Shown: positions 11,684 to 23,764 of the stretch, piece after piece
Layout of the letters: every line of letters starts with the position of its first letter
Numbering within the stretch: position 1 is the stretch's first letter
Assembly: GCA_027625915.1 (NCBI GenBank)
Contig: JANTQA010000033.1
Coordinates: forward strand, 620,001 to 684,000
DNA: 64,000 bases
Source: Anaeramoeba flamelloides
Lineage: Eukaryota > Metamonada > Anaeramoebidae
Reading direction: 5' to 3'
Notes under the pieces: generated by a model
The model's database searches: none
What the model was told of the DNA's origin: nothing
Seen by the model: the letters and a program-made list of their open reading frames with translations, nothing else
Translations under genes and position numbers: made by a program

Positions 11684-11886
11684 ATACTGACAGTTCCACT
11701 TTTAACGCACCAACTTTCAATATGTTATACGGTACAAATAAAAATCCCAAATTAATGAACAAAATTCATATTCTAGTAATAATAATTTGTAATAAAAAAA
11801 ATTCCAAAAAATATGCTTTAATTTAAGATTTTTTTGTGCCTTAATTTTTTTTTAAATTTTAGGCCTTAAAGGGGAACTGACTGTAT
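11684..11886. repeat. Small inverted-repeat element (CAGTTCC ends), copy 1
   Basis: About 203 bp. The left end reads TACTGACAGTTCCACTTTTA and the right end, inverted, TACAGTCAGTTCCCCTTTAA. The right half shares AAGATTTTTTTGTGCnT with the element at 23569-23764, which has nearly the same length. Confidence 0.5.
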
Positions 11887-12454
11887 TTATAAGATCTTTC
11901 ACAAATTAATTGTGGGTTCGGAAATAGCGTGCCACAATAATATATGGGAATATAAATGAGATAATTTATTTTTACTTTCAATGGTTACACAAAAATTTTC
12001 AGCTTTTTTATTTTTTTATTTTTTTGGTACATTGTTTGAAAGTATCAAAATATAATATCTATAGATCAGAATCTTATGATTTGAATGTTTTTTTTCTGAT
12101 TTTCCAGAATTCGAACTCACTTTTTTATTATTTTACTTATAACTGAATTGAGTATTCATTTTTCCAAGAATTTTATTCAAACCTACAAATATATTCACTT
12201 ATCAACTTTCTAGAAGTGAGTATATCGTTTTTTTAAAGAATTCAATTTTCAAAATTAAATTTTCAGTTAAAAATATCAAGATCATTGTGTTCAGTTTTTT
12301 AGAATCAATTGAGTTTATAGAAAAAATGTAAAAAAATTTTTAATTTTGAGGAAATCTTGCTTTTAGCAATTTTTGATAGTTTGAAAATACAGATAACATA
12401 ACATCATTAATTCTAATAGTACAATTCAAATAATATCAACCAAATATTTAATTC

Positions 12455-13265
12455 ATGGAGATCTGAAAAAAATGATTATTTATTTTATTTATAATAATTT
12501 ATTAAATTTCTTAAAATTTAAAATATTAAGTAATATATTGTTTTTTCAACTATTCAGAAAACAAACAATGAATTGTTATTATTTAAATTGATCATATGTC
12601 AATATTTTTTTTTTTTTTTTCTTATTCTAATTATTAATTCGAATTGTTTTTATTTGGAAAAACTTTTAAAATAATTGTGAAAAAAAAGTAGTGTAAATTG
12701 AAATTTTTTATCTTTTTGTTTCTATTAACTTAGTAAATTAATTAAGATTATTTAGTTAATTGTTATTTCAAAAAAAATAAATTTATAATTTTTTTTTTGA
12801 GATTATAAGTGATTTTTTCAAGGTTTGAAAAAAGAAATTTGTAATTATTTTTATCATAATAATTTGAAGTTTTTCTCCGATTTCTTTATTTCCAATAAAA
12901 AGAATAAATTGTTTCAAAATCTTCATATAATCCAAAAAACTATATTTTTTTCAAGTTTATAATGAATTAATCTAACTCTTTATAATTAATTAGATTTTTT
13001 ATCATGAGTACCTCTTAAAGTCCAAGTTTTAATTTGCAAAGTATTTTTTTGTACACTTTCCTTTCTATATATACAAAATTATTTATTTTTTTTCGAAATA
13101 ATTTTTCTTTTATTAATTAGGAAATTTATTCCATTATAAACTTTTTAATAATGAAAAAAGAGATATCAACTATTTTTAAAAACAAAAACCCAGTCAAAAA
13201 AGAACTTTGAAAGTAGTTTGGTATTGTAGACATTTGAATTTTTACTTCATTTTTCAGTTTCAAAA
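12455..13265 (+). repeat. 0.8-kb diverged dispersed repeat, copy 1
   Basis: Collinear with 19615-20435 over about 820 bp but clearly diverged. Landmarks in order: CATGGAGATCTGAAAAA, TTTATTAAATTTCTT, a TTGAGATTATAAG segment, GTACACTTTCCTTT, AAACTTTTTAATAA and a TTTTTACTTCATTTTTCA end. No long frame in either copy. It could be an old element or a segmental duplication. Confidence 0.55.
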
Positions 13266-13322
13266 TAAGGTAAATATTTTAAAATTTAGCTATTAAAATA
13301 TTATTCTAAATTTTTTTTTATT

Positions 13323-13558
13323 GGTACTATAAATTGCAAAAATCAAGGAACAAATTTTTCAATCAACTTTCCAAAAAAATACAAATGCAAGAATTCAAAT
13401 AAATCATCAAAATCCCCAATTCAAAAAAGGTAAATAAAGAATTTAAGCTTATTTACTGAATTAAAAATTTGAAATGAAAAATGATTGATAAAAACTTTTT
13501 TTGGAAAGCTGAGTGAAAATTTTGTTCCTTTTGTTTTTCAATTAACAGTATGGCTACC
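13323..13558. repeat. Hairpin MITE (AAGGAACAAA ends), copy 1
   Basis: Left arm from GGTACTATAAATTGC through AAGGAACAAATTTTTCAATC and CTTTCCAAAAAAA is mirrored at the right end, which closes with GGTAGCCATACTG when inverted. Arms are about 60 nt. A diverged relative lies at 47137-47360. Confidence 0.55.
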
Positions 13559-13968
13559 TTAAGAAAAAAAGATTGTTTTTAAAGTTGATTTATTATTGGT
13601 TAAATATTAACAAGATCTTTTTAAGGAAGGGAAGAGGAAAAAAAGTACTTTATCAAAATTAAATACTTTCTTTTTTTGTATCAAAATAATTAGTACCATA
13701 AAACAAACAGTTTTTGAAAAAATAAAGTACTAATTACTATTGCTACTTACTCAGGATAGAAAATAAACCCAAACAACTTGGAAAAAGATTTCAAAATAAT
13801 GAATAAGAAGAAATTTAACAACAAAGATATTTTTTAATTTTTCCTCTCAGTTTTTGTGATGACATCACTTGACAATCTAATAAAAAAAAAAGAAAACTTT
13901 AAAAATAGGAAATAAATTTTCATTTTTTTAACAAAATCTTTTCTTATTATTTGTTATTCTTCATAAAG

Positions 13969-16860
13969 ATGAATAAAACATTTGTTGTTTTATTTTTAAC
14001 AATTTCAATTCTTTCTCTAGTTTCACACACTAAAGCTGTTGAAACAATAGACGAAAATATTAAAATCGACAATGATATTGGATCGGAAAACATTGGACAC
14101 AAAACCGACGATTTAGTTAATCAAAAGTTTGTTTTTTTTTTGCTTTTTTAGATTTTTTTTTCTTCTTTTTTTTTCCAACTTTCAAACAAAAGAAAATCTT
14201 TCAAAACAAAAAAATTAACATCTTAATTTTTCCACTTCTTTCTCTTTGTAAAACGTTAACCTTAAACACTAAACAAATTAACAACATCCCCACACGCATA
14301 GAAAAGAAGAACACGATCAAACTACGAAATTATGGACTGAAAAATATGAAAAAGAATTAAAGGATTCGATGGAAAATTATAAATTTAAAGCACACACCTC
14401 AAAAGTGATGGAAATTATTGTCAATTCGATTTACTCGAACAAGGACATTTTCCTTCGTGAATTAATTTCCAATGCAAGCGACGCCCTAAACAAATTGAGA
14501 TTTTTGTCTTTAACGGACTCATCTATCTTAGGAGAAGGAGACAACCAATTATTGGAAATCTTAATTGACATTGATGAAGAAAAAAGGATTTTGAATATTC
14601 GCGATCGGGGTCTTGGTATGACAAAGAAGGACCTCACCGAAAAAATCGGAAAGATTGCCGAATCTGGAAGCAAAGACTTCATTGACAAACTCCAAAAAAA
14701 AGACGATTCCATTATCGGGCAATTTGGTGTTGGGTTCTACTCTGTGTTCTTAGTTGCTGACGAGGTAACTATCTATACCAAGCATTACTCCGAGGACGAA
14801 CAAGATCAATTAATTTGGAAATGCAATGTTTCCATTGAAGACGGCAACGAAAACATCCAATCCGGCTATACCGTTTCTGTCGATCCAAGAGGAAATACCC
14901 TTGGAAGAGGAACAACAATTAGTCTTCATATTAAAGAAGGAGAGCAATATGATAAATATCTTAAGCATGTCAAGTTACAAAAATTAATTGAAAAATATTC
15001 AAGATTCATTGACTTTCCAATTTACTTATGGAAAAGCGAATGGGAGGACATTGAAGTAACTGCCACAGAATCTGATGACGATCAAGAAGAAGAACAATCA
15101 ATTGGTACTGAAAGTGAAGAAGAAAAAGAACAAGAAGAAGAAGAAGAAGAAGAAGAAGAAGAAGAGGAGGAAAAAGTTGAAAAAGAAAAAAAAACAAAAA
15201 TTGAACAGGTTGAAAGATGGAAATGGGTTTTAATGAACAAGCAAAAGGCAATTTGGACAAGACCAAAAAACGAAATCACAGAAGACGAGTATAATGAATT
15301 TTATCGATTAATTTCCAAAAACAATGAAGATCCATTTATTTACACCCATTTTATTGCCGAAGGTGATGTTGAATTCAAATCCATTTTGTTTATTCCAGGC
15401 ACCATTCCATTTGGATCTTTTGAACGATTCAACCCCAAAATCAAGTCTGTCAAATTATATGTACGAAGAGTTTTCATTACTGATAACTTCATGGACGAAT
15501 TAGTGCCACAATATTTAGCATTTCTAGTTGGTGTTGTTGATGGCGACAATCTCCCATTAAACCTCTCGCGCGAGCAATTACAAAAGCACGTTTTATTAAA
15601 GAAAATCAAAAAAATGATCACCAAAAAGACCATCGCAATGTTCAAAAAATTACTTGTCGTAAAAGATCTTGACGACGAAGACGCCCTGGAACAAAGAGAC
15701 AAATTCTGGGAGATCTACGGAACCAATTTAAAAGTTGGCGCTCTTGAGGAAAAGGACGCCACGATCAAAAAGCGTATCAGGGAACTGCTACGATTTAAAA
15801 CTTCCAAATCGGGCGATGACTCGATCACCCTTGACGAATACATCGAAAGAATGGATGAAAACCAAAAAAAAATCCTATACATCGGCGGCACCAACTCAAA
15901 GGTTTTGATGTCAAGCCCCCATCTTGAAAAGGTTTTGAAAAAGGATTGGGAAGTCATCTTTTGTACTGACCCCATCGACGAATACCTCTTCCTTGCATTT
16001 AGAGACGAAAAATATAAGGGGTACGAAGTTTCTGATATGAGCAAAGAAAGCATCGATGTTAAGGAAATTAGCGAGAAGGAAAAAAAAAAAATCGAAGAGC
16101 TTGAAGAAGAGCACAGCTATCTTCTTGACTGGTTTAAGGAAATTGGTGGAGATCAAATCGATAAAGTTAGATTTTCTAAAAAATTAATTGACTCTCCTTG
16201 TGTTGTTTCCACAAAGGACTTTGGTGTTTCAGCAAGAATGGAAAGAATTTTGAAAAATCAAGCTTTGAATAATAGAGGTTTGTTAATTTAATTTGTTTTT
16301 TATTTGTATATAATTTTATGTTTTATCAATTTTATTTTTTTTTATTCATTTATTTTTTTTTTTTTTATGTTTTGTCAATTTTAATTGTAAATTTTTGTTA
16401 ATTATTTTTTCTCAAATTAATTCTTTTTTTTTTTTTAATATCATTATTTTATATGTTTTATTATTGAATTTGAATAAACTTTAATTTGAATATAGATATG
16501 AATTATATTATGGGATTATATAAAAAAACTTTTGAATTAAATCCTCGTCACCCACTCATTTTAGCTTTAGATGAAGCAGTAAAAAAAGATCCCGAAGACG
16601 AAAATATTAAAAAATTCGGTCAATTATTATTTGATACTGCGTTGATCGGATCAGATATCCATTTAGAAAATGTTCAAGATTATACAAAATTGGTCTTCCA
16701 TATGATGTCTGTAGGATTAGATGTCGATTTGGATACATTTGTCCCACAAACAGATAGCGATGTTGATAATGATGTTAATGACGAAGATTCACTATTCGAC
16801 GAAGACGAAGATGATGAAATTGTTGATATGGATGAAACTTCATACAAGGATGAATTATAA
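13969..16860 (+). CDS. HSP90B1: Endoplasmin (GRP94, ER-lumenal HSP90 chaperone)
   Basis: ATP-dependent chaperone of the ER lumen. Three exons give 832 residues, normal for the family: 13969-14126, 14302-16277 and 16496-16860, joined in phases 2 and 1 with GTTTGT-type donors. ATG at 13969 opens a signal peptide (MNKTFVVLFLTISILSLVSH). The GHKL ATPase domain shows LRELISNASDALNKLR, DRGLGMTKKDL and GQFGVGFYSVFLVAD. A Glu-rich linker (about 15060-15200, GAA repeats) precedes the middle domain with GTIPFGSFE and NLSREQLQ. The C-terminal part has SARMERILKNQ, then KKTFELNPRHPLI in exon 3, an acidic tail and the ER retrieval signal KDEL. The start at 13969 is preferred over an in-frame TTG at 13951. 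Without exon 3 the protein would lack the dimerisation tail and KDEL, which supports the splicing. No sign of decay. Confidence 0.96.
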
Positions 16861-18445
16861 ATTTAAAAATTTATTATTTTCTCATTCATTTTATTTGTTT
16901 TGGATCAGTAAAAATTTTTATTAATTTTTTTTATTTTTATAATTTTCTTTTTTTTTAATAAAGATAGTTTATTATATAAGAACGAAAAATAGCAAAATGT
17001 AACAAAAAGATTCATTATTGTAATGATTCTGAAATTTGAATTACAAATAATTCAATTTGGTATCAAAAAATAAATAAAATTATTTAATAATATTAAATAC
17101 TTTGATTAAAAATGTTAAAACCGGGCATAGCATCAAAACATCTTTTTGCTTTTATTTTTTTTTTTTTTTTTTTTTTTTTATTTTGATGAGTGTAATTATA
17201 GAAAATTTTCTAATTAATTTTGTCTCAAGAGTGTACTCTTTCAAAATTTACAAACATTTATCAAAAACAATTTCAAAAAATGAAATTTCATTTAGCAATC
17301 TAAATTGTTATGTTTTTATGTAAAAAGATTTGTAGAAAAAAATCATTTTAGAAAAAATTTAACAAAACAATTGTTATTTTTTAAACTTTTTACTATATTC
17401 CAAATTACCCCTTTTTTAAATTGTTTGTGTTTTTCTGCTTTTTGTTTTATTGCGTTTTTTTTTCTAGTGGGTGGGGCTAAAAGAAATAAAAAAACTTTAT
17501 TAGAATTGAAAAAATGGTTTATTATTATATCTTTTATAAAACCGAACTTAAAGAAGTGAAATAAACAAAATTCAAGCCAATTGTTACGTTTGGAGACAAA
17601 TCAAAGATAATGAAAATGAATTTTCAGTATAATATATCAATTCAGTACTTTTATTGGACTAAAACTACCAAGTCATCTTGTACTAAGATATTGGGAAAAT
17701 ATAATTTGTGAAATTTGCAAAAATTAAAAAATTCAAATAAACAATCAAAAAGATGGAAAAACAAGTTTTTAAAACTTGCAAAATCAAGTAACTTATGACT
17801 GTAGCCTTTAAATCAATTTCTTATTTAACACTTAACAAATTTAAATATATCATTTGATATATAGTTGATCAAATACTACCCCTTTATTTAAAGATATTTA
17901 CATACTGATATAGAAAATTTTTACCTAAGTGTAAAAAAAAAAGATAAATACCTTAAACACATGAGATAGAAAAGAAAACTTTTAAATTAAGTTTTTTACC
18001 TTTTTATTTATTATTTCTTCTAAATCTCTTTTATTTGCTATTTTTCCTTCGTTTTTTTTTCTCCTTGTTCAAAAAAAATTTCTTTTCTTTTTTTTTTTTT
18101 AAAAGAAAAGCTTTATTATGGGTTTTAATCTTAACGTGAGTACACATATGATAAAAATTCTATTTATTATTGTATTGTTTAGAAACAGGTAATTATGTTC
18201 AATTGCCTCTCACCAATGATAAGAAAATATTTTTTTTTGATATTAATTTAAAGTTTTGAAAAAAAAATACATAAAAAATGAATAAATTAACTTCTGAATA
18301 TTTTAAATTTGTAAAAAAATTATATTTTAAATACTTTAATTTTATATATATAGATTCTTTGATGAGAAATTATTGTTAATTAAAAATAAACTCAAAAATA
18401 AAATTAAAGTATTTTTTGGTAATTTTATTCAGGTAAATCTTTATA

Positions 18446-19045
18446 TAAGCTATTTCCAAAAAAATCAGGTTAAATTTATTGTAAAATATATTTATTTGAT
18501 TCAATTGTCAAAAAAAAAAAAAAGATTTAAATATTCAGAATCATTAACTACTATTTATCGATTCTTGGTAATAATTCAATTTGTTTCTTATTATTGTATT
18601 AAATAAAAATAAAAAGATATTAAATTTTCTGATCCCGATTTTATCTGATGTTTTTGAGGGGTGAAAATTTGGTGTTAATTATTTTCTTTTTAATCGAAAG
18701 AATCATTATCATAACTTTTTTAATTTCAGCAAATTTTCCAATAGAATTAAAAACAGATATCTGTATTTGGTTGTTTAAAAAATCCATATTACTTTTTCCA
18801 TTTTTTCAGTTGTTTCATACAATTGATCATACATTTTTTTTTCCAAAAAAGATGCTTTTTTTTTTTTCATTTTTTGGAAATATTTCAACGAATATATTTT
18901 GAAATCAATACTTTAGCCCTTGATTCAATCAGTATTAATATTGGACTTCATTTGAAAATATCAATTAACTAATAATTCCACTAACAAAGATGTTTTTTAT
19001 GAAATATCAAAAAAAAAATACACCCATTTTTTGGAAATGCCTTAC
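18446..19045 (-). repeat. Dispersed repeat family R, copy 2 (inverted)
   Basis: Starts TATATAAGCTATTTCCAAAA and ends with the inverse of AAGGCATTTCCAAAAAATGG. Read on the minus strand it follows the motif order of the 4766 and 42154 copies, including GAAATATTTCCAAAAAATG, AAATACAGATATCTG, TTCTATTGGAAA and AAAAGAAAATAAT. Length about 600 bp, like the others. Confidence 0.62.
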
Positions 19046-19080
19046 ATTTTTTTTTTCAGAAATAAAAATTTCTAATTTAT

Positions 19081-19083
<3 letters not shown>

Positions 19084-19111
<28 letters not shown>
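19084..19111. repeat. (AT)n microsatellite
   Basis: Uninterrupted TA dinucleotide run of about 14 units, just outside the end of family R copy 2. Confidence 0.9.
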
Positions 19112-19113
<2 letters not shown>

Positions 19114-19614
19114 AGACTTAAATTTTCTTTTATATTTAATAGTAGATAAAAAACAAATTACTATTATACAAACGAAAAAAAAATTTAAAAAAAAAATACA
19201 AACAGTAGGATAGTAATCTTATTACAACATAATTTAATCTCCAAGTATAGTAAATTTGAATAAAAATGATATTATTGCTATAGAATTCAAATTCCCCAAA
19301 AAAAAAAAAAAAAAAATCGAATTATTATTTTAACACAAATTCAATTACCCTTTGTTTAACAAACACAATCATAAACTTTAGAGAAATGAATTATCATTTT
19401 AAAAAAAAAATCATTTTTTTTAATGATATTTTCTTTCAAAAGAACCTGATCCTTTTTTATTGAGTTTTTATTATCAAATTAAAAAAAAAAAAAAATTGCC
19501 AATAACATTTTCATTTTGAAGAAATATTACTTGTCGTAATTTATGAGAGTCTGTAGGAACAAATGGTAGATAAAATTTTATCTTATTTTTAAAATAAAAG
19601 ATAAATAAATCACT

Positions 19615-20435
19615 TTTGAATCCATGAAGATCTAAAAAACGATCTGTTATTTGATATATTCAGAAAAATTTATTAAATTTCTTGAAATTTCAAAGATTAG
19701 ATAATATTCTTTTTTAAATATTCAGGGTTATAAAAAACGAACTTATGTTATTATTTAAATCATGATATTCAAGAATATCAAAAAAAATTTTGTTGTGGAA
19801 TTAATAATTTTATTACATTTTTTTTGTTTGGAAATATTTAAAAAAATTGAGAAATCAAAATAAAGTTTAATGTTATCTTGAATATTTCGGTTATTACTTA
19901 CCTACTTGAAGAATTACGATTGAGTAATTAATTATTGGTTAAAAATAATCAAATTAATAAAGTCCTACTTTAGGTTATAAGTTGAAATTTCACAGGTTTT
20001 TAAAAAGTGCTTTGAGAGAATTTTTTAATTAAGTGTTTCGTTATTTTACTCTCATTTTTTAATCCCAAAAAAAAATTGATTTGGACTGTTTTTTAAATAA
20101 ATTAATGATATTTTTTCAAGTTTAAAATAATTATTGTAATTTTTTAGAATATTAAGTTGATTATTAATGTTATTTATTATATAAATTTGTCGTTTTTCTT
20201 TTTCAAGTGTATTTTGGTACACTTCCTTTACAGATAATAAGATTTCTTTTTTCTTCAATATAAAATAATTTTTTTTTGAAAAAATAATTTAGAAATATGT
20301 TGAATTTTAGACTTTTCAAATATCGAACAAACTTTTTAAAAAACACTATTTCATTTCTGAAAATAATATTAAAAGTAAGTTTGGTCTTATGATACTCAGA
20401 TTTTTACTTTTTTTTTCAATTTAAAGAGGTTGTAA
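19615..20435 (+). repeat. 0.8-kb diverged dispersed repeat, copy 2
   Basis: Collinear with 12455-13265: CATGAAGATCTAAAAAACG, TTTATTAAATTTCTTGAAA, TTTAGGTTATAAGTTG, GTACACTTCCTTTACAG, AAACTTTTTAAAAAAC and a TTTTTACTTTTTTTTCA end. Several indels separate the copies. Confidence 0.55.
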
Positions 20436-20488
20436 ATTTTTATAAATTTTGTTATTAAATCCATTACAATTGTTTTTGTTAGTTTCCT

Positions 20489-21026
20489 AGTCCCTTAAGG
20501 ACTACGTTCCCACCCTTAGGGGGTTTGAGTAATCATGTTATTTCACTTTCACTTCTCAAAAAAAAATTTCACATAGAAGAAATTGGACAAAAAAAAAAAA
20601 AAAAACATTTTTTATCATCTTTACCTTTTCACCGAAGACTATTTTTCTTTGTTTTTCAATGAAAAGGAAAATGGAAAATAACAAAAAAAAAATAATTGCA
20701 TAAAATGGCTTTTGGGGATTTTCAAGTGCATTTCAAATTTTGGAACATTTCAAACTTGTAAAAATACATTTAAAAAGGATGTAGAACAGCTCTAGAAAAT
20801 AATGTGAGTTCCGAAAGCTGAAATGGAAATTCTAAAATATTAAAATCAAAATTTAGCATGATCTAACAAGGTAAAAATTGTGAAAATTGTTGAAATTGTA
20901 AAAATTTCAAATTTTTTCGAAAAGAAATTCTGCTTGGATAAATATTACTGAGATTACATAACTTATTCAAGGGTGATTTTATACATTATTTCACTGTTTT
21001 CACCTAAAAACGTAGTCCTTAAAGTA
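20489..21026. repeat. Inverted-repeat element with CTTAAGGACTACGTT ends
   Basis: CCCTTAAGGACTACGTT at 20492-20508 faces its inverse AACGTAGTCCTTAAAG at 21009-21024, giving a 538-bp unit. The inverted match is short (about 15 bp). The interior is slightly less A/T-rich and has no gene I can support. Confidence 0.4.
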
Positions 21027-21779
21027 AGAATTATTTTTCAACAAGTCACTTTCAAGTGTGATAACCACAAGCTTGAGAAAGATTTACTCTAATCATTTAA
21101 GGAGTAAACCAAAGTTTTTGAGTAACACTTTTGAAAACATTTTTGTTTTTCGCTTTTTTAAAAATGGCTTTTGATCTTGTAACTTTGAAAATAATTTCAG
21201 TTTCTTTGCAATTAAAGAAAGCATGCAAGCACTGTGGCTTTGTATTTTTTTAATACAAACATTGGTAGAGCTTAAAAATAATAACCCTTAAGCAAAAGAT
21301 TCTCTTTTTTTACAATAAATAAACAAAATAAAAGCACGATGATCATTTTTCAAGAAAAAAAGAAAAAGAACCAAATTGTTTCTTCTCAATTTCAAATCTA
21401 ATACGGAACTGTTTTTGAGAAAAAAAATAATGATCCAATTCACACAATTCGATTAGGTCTTGAATATTAACATAGAGAAGATAAAATATTTTTTCTTTTT
21501 ATTTGGATAAAAAATTAAAAAAGAAATGTTTTTAAAAAAAAAACAATTATTTTAGGTTTATTAGAAAAAGAAAATTTTAACAGTTGAAAAACAAAATTTA
21601 ATAAAAACATGTATGATATTTGTTTTGGTTTGAGCTAAACGAGAAGAAAAGCTTTTTTACATATTTTTTTCTCTTTTCTTTTTGATCGTGTTTCCGTTTT
21701 GTATACATGAACGTGTGGTTAAATTGTATTTTGATGTAATTTAGTATATTTTGATTTGTTGTGCAAAAAGATCGACAAA

Positions 21780-21929
21780 TTAAAATTTTATTGCAAGCCA
21801 CATCTGCAACATCGCGAAAAAAAATAATCCCAAGCATAAATAAAAGATAAAAAAAAATAAGAGGACTTGCCCAACTTGTGGCATGGTGCCTCCCATGATT
21901 GTAAATTCTCCACTAATTTTTTTACACAT
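21780..21929 (-). CDS. Candidate 49-residue single-pass membrane peptide
   Basis: The frame opens MCKKISGEFTIMGGTMPQVG, continues into a hydrophobic span (about residues 22-42, rich in Leu, Phe and Ile) and ends MWLAIKF before TAA. A polar N-terminus, one transmembrane segment and a short tail fit a small tail-anchored protein. GC content near the start exceeds that of the surroundings. The hydrophobic part could instead be an intron, because a CAG acceptor lies just before MWLAIKF. No family recognised. Confidence 0.3.
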   Translation of the reverse strand: MCKKISGEFTIMGGTMPQVGQVLLFFFIFYLCLGLFFFAMLQMWLAIKF

Positions 21930-22611
21930 TTTGAAAGGATTATTGAGTTTGAAAATAAAGCAAATAGAATTATAAAAAAAATGAAAGCTTCATTTTTTTT
22001 AACATATCTAAAAAATTAGAACTTGTGAAATAAAGATACGACAACTCTACTCTTAAAGGTTATGATTAACTCTTTATTCTCTTGTCAAAAAAACCAAGTA
22101 CTGTTAAAATCCTAAAAATATTAAAAATATTTTAGTTAATTTTCTATTTGAAAACTTTTCATAGCATAAAAGTTTCAAAGAACAAACACCTCAAAAAATT
22201 AAGTTATTTACAATGGTTATTTGGATTTTTACAAACAAATAAAATTTTTTCTTTCTGAAACATTATTCAGACATTTAAAATAAGGAAATGAACCAAAAAA
22301 AAAATGACAATCTTTATTCGAATTTGTCAGTATCAAATCTAAGCCTAGGATTTTTGATAAGAATTTAAGTGCTATTTTTATTTTTTGTACTATGAGAATA
22401 TAAAGCCAAAGCCATAAAATGTAAAAATAGTGTAAAAGTAAATACTCTTCAAGATAGATAAAATATTAACAATTATTTTTTTTTTGCATTTTGTGAAAAA
22501 TTAGTAAAAATTTATAGGATCAAAAACTTTTCAAAATTATCTGAAACAACAAGTTCAATTTAGAAAGTATTTTTTAACTCTTGGTTCACTTCCTTTTAAA
22601 TTTATCTTCAA

Positions 22612-22612
<1 letters not shown>

Positions 22613-22661
<49 letters not shown>
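22613..22661. repeat. (AT)n microsatellite
   Basis: About 24 TA units without interruption, the longest dinucleotide run in the window. Confidence 0.92.
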
Positions 22662-22664
<3 letters not shown>

Positions 22665-23568
22665 ATGGCCATCAACTCTAGTATATAGTTAAATAAAGTG
22701 GTAAAGTTACACAATACGTAGGTTTTGATTTTCCAACTTTATATAAGTAAATTTCGTAGTTGGAAAATAAAAATTGTAAGGTCTCTAATAACAAAAGCTT
22801 TCAAAAATAATTCTCAACACTACAAGTTTTTTGGTTCAACATTTTTTTCAAGTCAATTATAAATATTAAGAACATTAAAAGTGAAATTCATAATCAGAAA
22901 TATTAGAATAATATATAAAAATGTACTTACAAATGAATTCTTCAGAAATATTAAAAAAATTCTTATTTTTTTTTTGTTTTGTTATCTATAAAACTATCTT
23001 TTTGTTCGTAATTAAAATAAATTATTATTCAAAAAAAAAAAAAATATTGTATTGTTGTTGCATAAATACGTGCTAAAAAATTTAAAATGTGTTTCAAAAT
23101 AAAAAGGGTGTTTTTTTTTTTTATAGAAATTCTATATATTAAACAATCAAAGAAATTGAGAATAAATAATAAGTAAACAGGGTGTTGATTTCTTCTAGTT
23201 CGAACGATCAGTAAAGAAATTCTTAAAATAGGAAAAGATTGTAAAAAATTCATTAAAAATAGATTTAATTTTGAGGAAATTTTTATAAAATCGAAAAATC
23301 TAAGTTTTTAATTTAAAAAATTATGAAAATTACGAAAAGTTGTAAAAAAATTTCCTTCCTAATTTTAAATATAACTTAAAATCCTGGCTTTTACTTTCAA
23401 AATTGGTTTACACTTCAGTATGTGTTGTAATAGATAAATGTTCATTAGAACAATAAGAAGAATCGTTTTTTTAAAGAAAACATGGATTATAGGTTTTTTT
23501 TAAGTATTTTCGTTTAATTTAAAGATTTTTTTTTTAATTTTTATTTTTATTTTGTAATTTTAATTGGT

Positions 23569-23764
23569 TACAAACATTTCCACTTGTAAGGTACAAACTT
23601 CAACGAAATTTAATGCAAAAAAAAATCTCAATTTAGGAACAAAATTTTGGATATTAGTAAAATAATTTGTAAAAAAAAATTCTAAATTTTGTTTTTTAAT
23701 TTGAGATTTTTTTGTGCTTGAAATTTCGTTGAAAGTTTCTGCCTTAAAAGTGAAACTGGCTGTA
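23569..23764. repeat. Hairpin MITE (AACGAAATTT arms)
   Basis: 196-bp unit whose first and last 60 or so bases are inverted copies: ACTTGTAAGGTACAAACTTC then AACGAAATTT and a TGCAAAAAAAAATCTC segment, mirrored at the end. Termini read TACAnnCA. Related to the 11684-11886 element by length, termini and the GATTTTTTTGTGC segment. The loop contains ATATTAGTAAAAT, the subterminal motif of other elements here. Confidence 0.6.

Larger units (their letters stand above)
9948..13968. other. Intergenic AT-rich region
   Basis: About 4 kb upstream of two divergently transcribed genes. It contains the small hairpin elements at 11684 and 13323 and one copy of an 0.8-kb dispersed repeat (12455-13265). Outside these I see only A/T-rich sequence and short chance frames. 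Confidence 0.55.

Noticed and set aside
15006-15279. Antisense Leu/Ser-rich frames in GRP94
   Set aside because: Mirror of the GAA-repeat Glu linker; no independent support.
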